Origin: Legionella sheltonii
GTDB taxonomy: Bacteria > Pseudomonadota > Gammaproteobacteria > Legionellales > Legionellaceae
Assembly: GCF_026191355.1 (NCBI RefSeq)
Contig: NZ_JAPHOQ010000009.1
Span: forward strand, 124,001-188,000
Reading direction: 5' to 3'
DNA: 64,000 bases
The translations under genes and the position numbers were made by a program. Below are positions 41,551 through 50,871 of this stretch, piece by piece. Positions within the stretch are counted from its first letter, which is position 1. The number at the start of each line of letters is the position of its first letter. Under the pieces are notes generated by a model. It had not been told where the DNA came from. It did not search any database and worked only from the letters and a program-made list of their open reading frames with translations.

Positions 41551-42459
41551 ATGGGTAAAAACGTATTTTCTGATGTCAAAAAATCTTCAAAAGAGCGGTT
41601 ACTTTGGTCTGCTCTTTTGCTAACGGGTGGTTTTCTAATTGCTGAAGTAGTTGGGGGTATTATCACAGGAAGTTTAGCGTTAATATCCGATGCGGCACAC
41701 ATGCTCACGGATGTGACCGCACTCATTATTGCTTTAATTGCGATTCGGATTAGTAAACGTCCTGCAGATGAGCGCCGCACCTTTGGTTATTATCGATTTG
41801 AAATATTAGCAGCAGCATTTAACGCGGCCCTTCTTTTTGTAGTTGCTCTTTATATACTGTTTGAGGCTTATCAGCGCCTCAAACAACCTCCTGAGATTTA
41901 TTCTTTAGGAATGCTTATTATTGCCAGCATGGGTTTAGTCGTCAATTTGGCTTCCATGTCGCTTCTTTCTTCAGAAAAAGATAAAAGTTTAAATATTAAA
42001 AGTGCTTATCTTGAAGTGTGGAGTGATATGTTAGGCTCTTTAGGGGTGATTGCGGCGGCACTCATCATTCGTTTTTTGGGTTGGAGTTGGGTTGATTCGG
42101 CTGTGGCGGTAGTAATTGGTTTGTGGGTATTACCCCGCACTTGGGTTCTTTTGAAAGAAACGGTGAATATTCTTCTAGAAGGGGTGCCATCTGGAGTTAA
42201 TCTAGAAAAAATTAAAGCGCATATGATGGGGGTAGAAGGAGTTTTAGGTGTACATGACTTACACGTTTGGGCGATTACTAGTGATAAAATCAGTCTCACA
42301 GCACATCTTGTTGTTGCTTCCAATGTAGAGGAGAAGCCTATAAGAGTGAACGTTCAGAACATTTTATTCTCTCAGTTTAAGATTAGGCACACGACCTTAC
42401 AAACAGAACATAAGGAAACTTTAAATAAAGAAGGTCTTTGTAGTTCTTCAACTTATTAG
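41551..42459 (+). CDS. CDF-family cation efflux transporter (CzcD/ZitB-like)
   Basis: 302 residues, six membrane helices and a C-terminal cytosolic domain. Metal-site motifs are in place: SDAAHMLTDVTAL in TM2 (H-x3-D) and EVWSDMLGSLGVI in TM5 (D-x3-...), with VHDLHVWAIT in the cytosolic domain. It exports Zn2+ and related divalent ions by proton antiport. GGAG lies about eight bases before the start. Confidence 0.9.
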   Translation: MGKNVFSDVKKSSKERLLWSALLLTGGFLIAEVVGGIITGSLALISDAAHMLTDVTALIIALIAIRISKRPADERRTFGYYRFEILAAAFNAALLFVVALYILFEAYQRLKQPPEIYSLGMLIIASMGLVVNLASMSLLSSEKDKSLNIKSAYLEVWSDMLGSLGVIAAALIIRFLGWSWVDSAVAVVIGLWVLPRTWVLLKETVNILLEGVPSGVNLEKIKAHMMGVEGVLGVHDLHVWAITSDKISLTAHLVVASNVEEKPIRVNVQNILFSQFKIRHTTLQTEHKETLNKEGLCSSSTY

Positions 42460-42580
42460 AGTTTTAATAAGAATGCCAATGCGCCTTATTGGGAAGCAAA
42501 AACATGGTGTGATTAAAATATATTCTCATAGTGCATCATCATTCTTGCTAATCCTAAGGAATAGGGGATAGGAATAATTT

Positions 42581-43036
42581 ATGGAAAACAAAATCAATAA
42601 ACGAAGTTTTGTAATTACAATGGGGGCTCGATTAGTTATAGGATTTATGGCACTGAGTTTGCCTTTATTGATATTAATTATGCTGTTACTGCCCAGAGTA
42701 AATTGTGTCATTGCGCTGACCCATAAAATTCATCGTGAAAATTTACCACCAATCCTTGATAGCCAAATTTATCAAGCTCAAGATATTCTTGAACATTGGG
42801 CCATGACCGGAGACCCCAAGGACAAAGTGTATTTTGCACATATATGGAATGAAATCAATCGTGTTAGAGGCCAGTGGGATCGGGTGATGCGCCAATTAGA
42901 TAATCCAAAGCTACAGCATGAGTGGGGCAAGCTCCAAGAATTATATGTACCTTTTTATCAAGCCCAAGTCTCCATACTGAATGCCTCTCGAGATCCAAAT
43001 AATCCAGATAATGACCCCCGGCCGGGATCTTGGTAA
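42581..43036 (+). pseudogene. N-terminal part of a membrane sensor, probably truncated
   Basis: 151 codons. One membrane span (RLVIGFMALSLPLLILIMLLL) precedes a periplasmic helical region (HRENLPPILDSQIYQAQDILEHWAMTGDPKDKVYFAHIWNEINRV...) resembling the four-helix sensory domains of chemoreceptors and histidine kinases. There is no second span or cytosolic output domain. The frame ends a few codons after DPNNPDND, 20 bp before the 3' end of a Tn3-type transposase gene, so insertion of that older Tn3 element probably cut it. A complete small protein cannot be excluded. Confidence 0.5.
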
Positions 43037-43056
43037 AAAAGGGTCATGTTCAATTT

Positions 43057-43209
43057 TTAATCTCTATTAATACCAAACTGTAATGGCATTGTCTGTCGTG
43101 ACCTGGACAAATCAAAAACACCATAGCGATTAATATTCTCCCTGAAATACGCTGATAAAATCGATAAATCATCCTTACTATATTTGACTTCTTCAGCAGA
43201 AAGCTGGTT
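43057..43209 (-). pseudogene. 3' end of the Tn3-family transposase interrupted by the composite transposon
   Basis: Read on the minus strand from 43209 this gives NQLSAEEVKYSKDDLS..., then ENINRYGVFDLSR and a TAA at 43057 (50 residues). It is the C-terminal end of a Tn3-type transposase (compare NQL...DDLxxLSPY...HIxRYG in that family). It continues, in frame, the coding fragment at 62961-63952 once the 5-bp repeat is counted once. Confidence 0.85.
43205..43209 (+). repeat. Target-site duplication, left copy (TGGTT)
   Basis: Five bases immediately left of the outer GGGG terminus of the composite transposon; the same five bases in the same orientation lie at 62961-62965. Five-bp duplications are standard for Tn3-family transposition. 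Confidence 0.85.
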
Positions 43210-43272
43210 GGGGTTCTTTGCAGGAAGGTACGAAATTTCCCACAGACCCCATATAACCCTTTACCAGTCTAG
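43210..43272. repeat. Terminal inverted repeat, outer left
   Basis: Begins GGGGTTCTTTGCAGG and runs to CTTTACCAGTCTAG. The complement closes copy 1 at about 47194-47256, and the same pair bounds copy 2 (58914-58976 and 62898-62960). The outer 41 bp is itself bracketed by GGGG and CCCC. Confidence 0.85.
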
Positions 43273-43373
43273 GCTGCAGCCAATAAATCGATTTTTTTAT
43301 TGCTCACTAATTTTTCTATAAGATCATGTAAATTAAGACATTCCTGATCGTTATAAAATTCATAAATTCCATC
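43269..43373 (-). pseudogene. Second, diverged tnpA C-terminal tail at the tnpR end of copy 1
   Basis: Read on the minus strand, 34 codons plus stop encode DGIYEFYNDQECLNLHDLIEKLV... and end LLAAA. It is a diverged copy of the last 34 residues of the unit's own TnpA (IGIYEFYNDHECLNLQELIKK...LLAKT), lying in inverted orientation at the other end. It has no start and is a remnant. It extends the inverted repeat of the unit to roughly 160 bp with mismatches. Confidence 0.75.
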
Positions 43374-43388
43374 AAGACTGCCTCAATT

Positions 43389-44015
43389 CTATTTCTTTTC
43401 ATCCAATCTACGTTTACAGATATAGTCCCTAAGGGATAAATACTTCCCATACCCAAGATGAATTTCAATGATTTTTTGTAAAGGCACGCCCAATTGGTAA
43501 AGATTGAAAATTTTTTCCCGGTCTTTATCATACATAGATGCCTGTATGCTACCCTTGGGTTTGCCGAGTTTAATTCCTTTGGCAACACGGGCACGAAGCC
43601 CTTCTTTAGTTCGTTCTGAAATAAAATCGCGTTCTAATTCAGCTAACATCGAAAATACGGTGATGAGTATTTTATTGCTCATATTACTGGAATCACTGGG
43701 ATTTAAATCCAGATTTTGCTTAATAAGAATGAGTCGAGATTGCTTCTCTTTTATGATTATTTCTATTGTATTGAGCGTTTCCTTGATAGATCGCCCAAGC
43801 CTTGATAATTCTGAGGCAATAACCACGTCATTAGGTTGTAGTTTACTCAACAGTTCATCAATACGTCGTAATGCCGTCGATTTGCGCGATGACATTTCAA
43901 GCTCTATCCATTCATCAACCATCAGTTTGTGATCGATGCAGTAGCGACTGATACTGTTTTTTTGGCTATCCACGTTTTGCTCTTGGGTGCTCACCCGAAC
44001 GTACCCATAAATCAT
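43389..44015 (-). CDS. tnpR: Serine resolvase/recombinase TnpR, copy 1
   Basis: 208-residue serine recombinase. The catalytic segment is YGYVRVSTQEQN (nucleophile Ser about 10); further motifs are ELSRLGRS and the E-helix LAELERDFISERTKEGL; the C-terminal domain is helix-turn-helix-like (KPKGSIQ...). It resolves cointegrates at the neighbouring res site. It is divergent from tnpA across a 125-bp gap. Confidence 0.92.
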   Translation of the reverse strand: MIYGYVRVSTQEQNVDSQKNSISRYCIDHKLMVDEWIELEMSSRKSTALRRIDELLSKLQPNDVVIASELSRLGRSIKETLNTIEIIIKEKQSRLILIKQNLDLNPSDSSNMSNKILITVFSMLAELERDFISERTKEGLRARVAKGIKLGKPKGSIQASMYDKDREKIFNLYQLGVPLQKIIEIHLGYGKYLSLRDYICKRRLDEKK

Positions 44016-44140
44016 ACAATGCTCACTCTATTTTTACTGATTTTTCTCTTAAGGTGTTTATCAATAATATCACAATAGCATTTTATATGGTCTTATATGA
44101 TCGCTTATGATACAATTTGGTTTTTGTTAAAACGAAGGTT
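44016..44140. promoter_or_regulatory. Putative res site and divergent tnpR/tnpA promoters, copy 1
   Basis: AT-rich gap between divergent tnpR and tnpA containing imperfect repeats of the type TATATGGTCTTATATGATCGCTTATGATAC (two halves at about 44079-44112). Tn3 units normally place their resolution site here. Sub-site boundaries cannot be assigned by eye. Confidence 0.5.
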
Positions 44141-47100
44141 ATGGCCAGACTAAACATACTCTCTGATGACGATTTTAATAAGCTCTACACAATACCTGTT
44201 TTGGAAGATGAGGACCGTCCGTTTGTGTTTGAGCTAGATGAAGAGGATAAAGCATACCTTAACTCATTTGATAACGTTCCCAAAAAGATCAATTATATTC
44301 TGCAAATTGGATTTTTTAGAATCACAAACTATTTTCACCATATCACGTTTCAGGGGAACAGACAGGATACCTGGTATGTAATCAAGACATATTTTCCTTC
44401 AGAAAAATTTCCCAAAACAAAAGTAAGCAAGCGGCATCACTATGATAATCGTAACGCCATTTTGAAAAAATATAATGCATCTATTTATTCGAGTCATCAC
44501 AAAGATAAAGCACTGCGTTATGCCAGAGAATTGATGAAGCAGCATGCTGTGCCAAAATACGTGTTTGATTCTCTTCTGGAATACTTCCATCAGCATAAGA
44601 TTATTAGGCCATCCTATACTACATTGCAAGAAATGGTTTCTGAGGCACTAAACAATGAAAAAAATAGATTAAGTAACAAGATATATACCTTAATGGACAA
44701 GCCTTTCAGGGAACTATTGGCTGAGTTCCTGGAAAAAGATGAGTTGTTTTATCAATTGACGACTTTAAAAAAAGACCAGAAAGATTTTACAACAGCAGAG
44801 ATTAACGCTTCCGTCAAAAAGCATCAATTTCTCTCATCGCTCTATCAAAAATCCATTGAAATCATCAAAGAACTGGATATTTCAGAGCAAAATATAATCC
44901 ACTATGCTGACTTGGCTGTATACCACACGGTTTACGGATTACGCGCTATGAAACAAAAGAATTTATCCAGATTGTATCTCATGTGTTACGCGTACAATCG
45001 TTATTTAAAAATAAGTGATCATATAATCAGCAGCTTTACTCACAAAGTGAATCTCTACGCAGGTGAAGCAGAAGAGTACCAAGCCGAAGCAATACTTAAT
45101 GCCAAGGATGATGATAAAGATCATCGTGATACTGCCGCTGCGATTTTATCGCTGGTAAATAATAAGAAAGTTGCAGACAACGCCATACGAACAAAAGCCT
45201 ATGAGATTGTGCCTCAAGAAAAATTTCAACAGTTTATACGAAAAATAAAAAAACCAAATTTCACACCCGAATTTTATCGCTGGGAATACTATAAAAAAAT
45301 AGCACCTACAATTAAGCTTAATACACGTGCTGCATTTAAGGCATTGGATTTTCAGAGCAAAAACAAGGAACTACAAGCAGCAATTACCTTTTTGAAGGGA
45401 CACTATGCCAGTAATAAAGTGTTCAGCTCTTATCAATTCAAAGATATTCCAATTGAATTTATACCCAAGCTGTTGCGACGCCATGTTATTAAAAAAATCA
45501 GATTGGGTACAACCAGCAAAAAAACAAAGTGCATTGATGCAGACAAATACGAAGTAATGCTGTACCTTCAGATTGAAAAGGGCATCAAGTCAGGATCAGT
45601 CACCATTTATAATAGCTTATCGTACCGTGCCTTAAATGATGAGCTGCACCCAAAGCAAGACTGGGATAAAAACAAGAAATCTATCATTAAACAGTTGGAG
45701 AATAAGCTGCTGGCAAATAATATCAACGACCTTCTTAAAGAGCTTGAAAGCCGATTAGGGCCGCGCTACAAAGAGGTCAATGATAAGATTACTTCTGGCG
45801 AAAACAAAAAAATCAAACTGAAGCACAATAAAAAAGGAGAGGTAATTCGTTGGACTTTACCTTATAAAAAATCAGATGATGGTGTTAATAATCCTTTTTA
45901 TGAAAACATGCCCCTAACCAGTATTGCTAAAATTATACAGTTTACGCATAGCCAGACAGACTTTATGAAAAAATTTACTCATATATTGCCATCAGGCAGT
46001 AAAAAGCAAGTCGATGAGTCTGTATTGTCGGCCTGTCTGGTTGCTAAGGGCACTGGTATTGATATTGACAAAATGAAAGACATTAGCGATGTTAAAGAGC
46101 ATGACCTCAAGTCAACTTACGCTGATTTTATTCGACACATGACCTTAACACAAGCCAGTGATGTGGTTATGAATCGTTTGAAGAAACTCCCCATATTTGA
46201 AAAATATACGCTTGCTGATTACGGAATTCATGCGAGCATAGACGGCCAAAAGCTTGAGACAAAATTCAACTCCATTATGGCGCGATTTTCAACAAAATAT
46301 TTTGGGTTTGGGCAAGGTGTATCTGCTTACACCTTATGCGCGAACTGGTTACCCCTGTGTACTAAAATTATCGGTGCAAACGAGCATGAAAGCCATTATC
46401 TGTTTGATATGCTCAATAGTAATACAAGCGATATTGAAATCGCCGCTATATCTGGGGACATGCACAGTATAAACCGCGTGAATTTCATCATACTCTTTCT
46501 TTTCGGATACCGGTTTATGCCACGATTTACCCAGTTGGATAAAAAAGCGAGGAATAACCTGGTCAGTTTTGATGATCCAAAGGATTATGAAGGACTTCTG
46601 GTAAAACCAAGTAAGAAAGTGAATGTGCAGTTAATCATTAAAGAGTGGGACAATATTTTAAGAATCATGGCAACATTGGGACTGAAAAAGAGCAGCCAAA
46701 GTACTATTGTCAAAAAATTATCGTCATACCAATCTAATGATACGTTACGGGCATTGATAGAACTGGATCAAGTCATCATGACACTGTACCTGCTTGATTA
46801 TATTGATGATGAAGGGATGCGTAAAACAGTTCATCGTTCTTTAAATCGGGGTGAGTCATACCACCAGCTCAGAGCCGCTATCGCAAGGATTAGTAGCAGG
46901 AAATTAGCTGGAAAAACCGAGATTGAGCTAACCATTAATAACGAATGCGCACGATTACTGTCCAACTGTATTATTTTTTACAATGCATCCCTTCTGACTG
47001 GACTTTATGAGCATTACAAACAGAACAAAATGGAGGAAGAATGTTTGAAAATAATTCGTCTATCCCCCGTTGCATGGCTACATGTTAATTTGATTGGAAT

Positions 47101-47197
47101 TTATGAATTTTATAACGATCATGAATGTCTTAATTTACAAGAACTTATAAAAAAATTGGTAAGCAATGAAAAAATCAATTTATTAGCTAAAACCTAG
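44141..47197 (+). CDS. tnpA: Tn3-family transposase TnpA, copy 1
   Basis: 1,018 residues from MARLNIL (GAAGG just upstream; a TTG eight codons earlier is the alternative). An N-terminal DUF4158-type DNA-binding region is followed by the DDE domain with IHASIDGQK (first Asp region) and AISGDMHSINRVNF (second Asp region), ending with the family-typical LSNCIIFYNASLL and SPVAWLHVNLIGIYEF. Intact and identical to copy 2. Confidence 0.93.
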   Translation: MARLNILSDDDFNKLYTIPVLEDEDRPFVFELDEEDKAYLNSFDNVPKKINYILQIGFFRITNYFHHITFQGNRQDTWYVIKTYFPSEKFPKTKVSKRHHYDNRNAILKKYNASIYSSHHKDKALRYARELMKQHAVPKYVFDSLLEYFHQHKIIRPSYTTLQEMVSEALNNEKNRLSNKIYTLMDKPFRELLAEFLEKDELFYQLTTLKKDQKDFTTAEINASVKKHQFLSSLYQKSIEIIKELDISEQNIIHYADLAVYHTVYGLRAMKQKNLSRLYLMCYAYNRYLKISDHIISSFTHKVNLYAGEAEEYQAEAILNAKDDDKDHRDTAAAILSLVNNKKVADNAIRTKAYEIVPQEKFQQFIRKIKKPNFTPEFYRWEYYKKIAPTIKLNTRAAFKALDFQSKNKELQAAITFLKGHYASNKVFSSYQFKDIPIEFIPKLLRRHVIKKIRLGTTSKKTKCIDADKYEVMLYLQIEKGIKSGSVTIYNSLSYRALNDELHPKQDWDKNKKSIIKQLENKLLANNINDLLKELESRLGPRYKEVNDKITSGENKKIKLKHNKKGEVIRWTLPYKKSDDGVNNPFYENMPLTSIAKIIQFTHSQTDFMKKFTHILPSGSKKQVDESVLSACLVAKGTGIDIDKMKDISDVKEHDLKSTYADFIRHMTLTQASDVVMNRLKKLPIFEKYTLADYGIHASIDGQKLETKFNSIMARFSTKYFGFGQGVSAYTLCANWLPLCTKIIGANEHESHYLFDMLNSNTSDIEIAAISGDMHSINRVNFIILFLFGYRFMPRFTQLDKKARNNLVSFDDPKDYEGLLVKPSKKVNVQLIIKEWDNILRIMATLGLKKSSQSTIVKKLSSYQSNDTLRALIELDQVIMTLYLLDYIDDEGMRKTVHRSLNRGESYHQLRAAIARISSRKLAGKTEIELTINNECARLLSNCIIFYNASLLTGLYEHYKQNKMEEECLKIIRLSPVAWLHVNLIGIYEFYNDHECLNLQELIKKLVSNEKINLLAKT

Positions 47198-47256
47198 ACT
47201 GGTAAAGGGTTATATGGGGTCTGTGGGAAATTTCGTACCTTCCTGCAAAGAACCCC

Positions 47257-47437
47257 TATAAGGAATGAAGAGGTAAATCAGGACAAACCAGTGCTATCTG
47301 GATAAAACCCCGTCTAATAGTTTTTATTGAAGTATAATCTATTGCTCGTTTTTGCAACGGAGCCCTAATTTTACTGTATAAAATCAATCCTTTGGTCTTT
47401 TGAAATTCCTATAACCTCAAGGTAGACTTACGGATGA
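47257..47437. other. Passenger left edge, non-coding
   Basis: 181 bp between copy 1 and the end of the ligase-oxoamine-synthase gene. No gene, matching target repeat or clear terminator is seen. Confidence 0.4.
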
Positions 47438-50400
47438 CTAACACTGGAAGAGCCTCTTTTTTAACCCATCGAGCTGCTCCATACAGCGGTCAATCTGCTC
47501 TTTGTGATGCAAGGCTGTGATAAAAAATCTGATTCGTGCCTGATTTTCTGTGACTCCTGGAGCAATAATAGGAGGGGCACAAATTCCATTCTGGAATAAT
47601 TGATAAGATGCCTCAATGGTAGATTGAGAATCCCCAATGATTATAGGGATAATGGGGGTATTTTTTGACATACCTGAATCCAGCCCAAGTTCATTAATAT
47701 TGTGCAAAAAATAAGCCGCATTTTCTTGCATTTTGCTGATTAATTCCGGATGATTTTTAAGAATTCTTAGAGAAGCAAATGCCGCAGCGGCGTTTGCAGG
47801 AGTAATACCTGCAGAAAAAACAAACCCAGGGGCTGAATATTTTAAATACTTAATCAGATGCTCTGAAGCGCAGACAAAACCACCACAACTGGACAAAGCT
47901 TTACTCAAGGTTCCAATTATCAGATCCACATCTTCTGGAGATTGTTTATAATATTCCAGAACTCCTCTACCCGTATTCCCGATAACACCTATTGAATGAG
48001 CCTCATCGATCATAAGAAAGCATTCGTACTGCTTCTTTAAGGCGATTATTTTGTCTATAGGTGATATATCGCCGTCCATACTAAAAACACTTTCAGTAAC
48101 AATCAATATTTTTTCATATTTATGTCTGATATCAGCAAGCTGCGTGGCTAATGATTCTACATCATTATGTTTAAATACGAATAGATCGGCTCCAGAATAC
48201 AATGCCCCCAATAAACTGCTGTTATGTGCCAGTTCGTCATAAATAATGGCATCCCCTTGACCAAATAAATGAGTAATCGTACTGACAACCGTTTGGTAAC
48301 CTGCTGTAAATACAATGGCATCATCAAAACCTAAAAAATCAGCAAGCGATTTTTCTAAGGCCTCGGTAATTACACGGTTTCCTGCAACTAATCGGCTTGC
48401 TGAGGCTGAACTTCCATATTGGTCAACAGTATCTTTAATAAACTGTTTCACTTCAGAATGATCACTTAATCCCAGATAGTTATAAGATGCAAAGTTAATG
48501 TAGTCCTTACCCTCCAGCTTGATAATACTGTTTGACGCACTTTCGTATGCGCGCAAATACAACTTATCATATCCATGTATGGTAAGATTAGTGTACATTT
48601 CCATTAATTTTTTTATTTTCGGTAATTCTTCGAGCTTGCGGATCTGTTGTTTTACTTTTATATTTTGGGAAATTTCTCCAGCCAGTTTTCGAATACTCTG
48701 ATTTTTGTTAGCGATAACATCACTTATTTCAAATTCAATAGACAGAGCTTGCTGTAAATTGGTAAGTAATTTCACATATAAAATTGAATCAAGTCCGAGG
48801 CATTCCAACGATGTCTTCGGTTTTATTGCCAATGAATTAGGATAACTTTCTCTGATTAATTGAATCAGCTTTTTTTCAATAAGTTCCTGAGAGATTTTAC
48901 CAGCACATTCAGACGATTGTGACGATGAATAATTAGAGCGATTCTGTGCCAATTCACGATTAGTTTTATGCATTGTTGTATTTATATCATAGTGAAACAA
49001 AATACATTCAGGATGAGCTTGGATGTATTTTGCCGATTGGCATCGTTGCAATTTACCACTAGTTGTTTTGAGAACAGTATGTGGTTTAACTAGATCAACA
49101 ACTTCCGCCGCAATTCCAAAATTTTGATTAATAGAAACGAAAATTTGCTGCATTAATTCTTCATAATTGATAGATTTTCTTTGTTTTACTTCAACAGCAA
49201 GCCTTAATTTACTTGTTCCTGATTGACTCGATTCATAGGCAATACAACAACCACCACGAATATCAGGATTACAAGATTGCACTACAGCTTCAATTTCATG
49301 AGCATAAAAATTACGTCCGCCAATGATAATGAGATCATTAATCCGACCTGTAATATATAGTTTTCCATTGGAGATAAATCCAAGATCTCCACTATGATAA
49401 TATCGTTCTGCATCTGCTCCGATTTTAAAAGCGGCTTTCGTTTTTTCCGGATTATTCCAATAACCTGAGGAAATACTTTTCCCACCAATCACTACTTCAC
49501 CAATTTGATTCTCTTCAAGAGTTGATCTGGTTTCAGGATCAATAATAGTTACATTGACTAAAGGTTTGCCACAATCAACGAAATGCACCGCATGCTCACT
49601 GGAGTCAAAAATAATTTGGCGCTCACCTAATGAATCTCTTTTAACTTGAACAACATTCAATGTTTCGCTCACTTCAGTGCTGCTGACAATGAGTGTACTT
49701 TCGGCATTACCATAACAGGGTAAAAGTGCGTACGGTCTTAAACCACACGGTTTGAATTTATCTAAAAACGCATGCATAGTGGCGTGGTTAATTGGTTCGG
49801 CCCCGCAAAATGCGACTTCCCATGAAGATAAATCAAGTGCACTCAAAAGCTCTTCATTGGCTTTACTGGTACAGAGATTATAAGCAAAATTGGGTCCGCC
49901 ACTAATTGTCGCCTTGTATTTTGAAATTAGCTCAAGCCATATGAGTGGGTTTTTTATGAAATTAAAGGGGCTGGTTAAGACTACTGGAAATCGATGATAA
50001 AGGGGAACCAGTATACCACCTATCAAACCCATATCATGATATGGAGGCAGCCAAATTAATCCTTTAGAGTCAGGATTAATATTAAATGCTTTGCCAATAA
50101 GCGCTAAGTTATGCGCAATATTATCATGACTTATGATGACTCCTTTAGGATTTGCAGTGGTCCCTGATGTGTATTGGATAAAGGCTTTTTCCTCCATCTC
50201 TTCGAAAGAAAACGCACTTTCCTCAGCGCTTAAATCATCGGTTGCAATTACATGGCTTAGCTTTGATAATAAAAGCCCCATATTTTCTGGCACAGAAAAA
50301 TGGTTTAAGACCTTTCTTTTCAAGCTGTTAAATGGCAAATAGTTAATATAGGGAATCTTTTTAATTTTTTTTAAAATTTCTCTTTCGCTCAACACAAGGG

Positions 50401-50734
50401 CTGGCTTGGCATTATCAAGAATATTTTCTAATCTGGAAATTGCCGAAAAATTTATGGGTGGATAAGAAGGAATCGCCAAGCGGTTAGTATAAAGACAAGC
50501 AATAAAGGCAGCAATAAAGTTTATTCCAGGAGTGTAAAGCAATAATACTCGATCGCCCTTCTGCGTCAATCGCAGAAGAGTGTTCCCAATCCCATTGATT
50601 TTCTGCATTAATTCTTTATAAGTAACATCAATCGACTCATTCTTGTCATTAATATATGTAAGGGCAATCATATTTGGGGAATTAGTTACATTGTTAAAAA
50701 ACTGATCAGGAAAATTCAAATTATTATTATACAT
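47438..50734 (-). CDS. Fusion enzyme: fatty acyl-AMP ligase, acyl carrier protein, alpha-oxoamine synthase
   Basis: 1,098 residues, three domains. (1) 1-590: FAAL-type adenylation domain with YTSGTTANPKGV (about 190), LPPYHDMGLIGG and SGGPNFAYNLC, all FAAL hallmarks. (2) 620-700: acyl carrier protein with phosphopantetheine Ser about 650 (LGLDSILY). (3) 705-1098: PLP alpha-oxoamine synthase (serine palmitoyltransferase/KAPA synthase/CqsA-LqsA family) with NYLGLSD, DEAHSIGVIGNTGRG and Schiff-base Lys945 in GTLSKALSSCGG. Predicted reaction: a fatty acid is activated, loaded in cis on the ACP and condensed with decarboxylation onto an amino acid to give a long-chain alpha-aminoketone. With the 3-ketosphinganine-reductase-like gene 137 bp upstream, serine is a good candidate substrate. 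ATG 50734 preferred over a TTG two codons before. Confidence 0.85.
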   Translation of the reverse strand: MYNNNLNFPDQFFNNVTNSPNMIALTYINDKNESIDVTYKELMQKINGIGNTLLRLTQKGDRVLLLYTPGINFIAAFIACLYTNRLAIPSYPPINFSAISRLENILDNAKPALVLSEREILKKIKKIPYINYLPFNSLKRKVLNHFSVPENMGLLLSKLSHVIATDDLSAEESAFSFEEMEEKAFIQYTSGTTANPKGVIISHDNIAHNLALIGKAFNINPDSKGLIWLPPYHDMGLIGGILVPLYHRFPVVLTSPFNFIKNPLIWLELISKYKATISGGPNFAYNLCTSKANEELLSALDLSSWEVAFCGAEPINHATMHAFLDKFKPCGLRPYALLPCYGNAESTLIVSSTEVSETLNVVQVKRDSLGERQIIFDSSEHAVHFVDCGKPLVNVTIIDPETRSTLEENQIGEVVIGGKSISSGYWNNPEKTKAAFKIGADAERYYHSGDLGFISNGKLYITGRINDLIIIGGRNFYAHEIEAVVQSCNPDIRGGCCIAYESSQSGTSKLRLAVEVKQRKSINYEELMQQIFVSINQNFGIAAEVVDLVKPHTVLKTTSGKLQRCQSAKYIQAHPECILFHYDINTTMHKTNRELAQNRSNYSSSQSSECAGKISQELIEKKLIQLIRESYPNSLAIKPKTSLECLGLDSILYVKLLTNLQQALSIEFEISDVIANKNQSIRKLAGEISQNIKVKQQIRKLEELPKIKKLMEMYTNLTIHGYDKLYLRAYESASNSIIKLEGKDYINFASYNYLGLSDHSEVKQFIKDTVDQYGSSASASRLVAGNRVITEALEKSLADFLGFDDAIVFTAGYQTVVSTITHLFGQGDAIIYDELAHNSSLLGALYSGADLFVFKHNDVESLATQLADIRHKYEKILIVTESVFSMDGDISPIDKIIALKKQYECFLMIDEAHSIGVIGNTGRGVLEYYKQSPEDVDLIIGTLSKALSSCGGFVCASEHLIKYLKYSAPGFVFSAGITPANAAAAFASLRILKNHPELISKMQENAAYFLHNINELGLDSGMSKNTPIIPIIIGDSQSTIEASYQLFQNGICAPPIIAPGVTENQARIRFFITALHHKEQIDRCMEQLDGLKKRLFQC

Positions 50735-50871
50735 TTTCAATGTCTCGTTTCTGTTGCAAAGATGGTCAGTACATCAAATTTATGTATAGATTATAGTTCA
50801 CTTTTAGAACTTTTAGGTCAAAAATAAAATTTTCCAATTTTTTATTGGAATGAGCGAGTTATGGTTGAATA

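Larger units (their letters stand above)
43210..47256 (+). mobile_element. Tn3-family unit, copy 1
   Basis: 4,047 bp: long terminal inverted repeat, tnpR (-), a putative res region, tnpA (+), terminal repeat. The termini start GGGGTTCTTTGCAGG and the perfect repeat extends about 63 bp, to CCAGTCTAG. Its two encoded proteins are identical to those of copy 2. Confidence 0.9.

Noticed and set aside
43316..43594. 92-codon open frame (and its mirror at 62576-62854)
   Set aside because: It lies mostly antisense to or in another frame of tnpR and of the tnpA-tail remnant; no ribosome-binding site or recognisable product.
43210..47256. Identical copies as an assembly duplication artefact
   Set aside because: The two units have different inner flanks, and the outer flanks carry a matching target duplication that splits one gene in frame, which an artefact would not create.
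47438..50734. Simple LqsA/CqsA autoinducer synthase
   Set aside because: Those are single-domain proteins without a fused FAAL and ACP, and no sensor kinase or response regulator of the lqs type is adjacent. A related aminoketone product remains possible.
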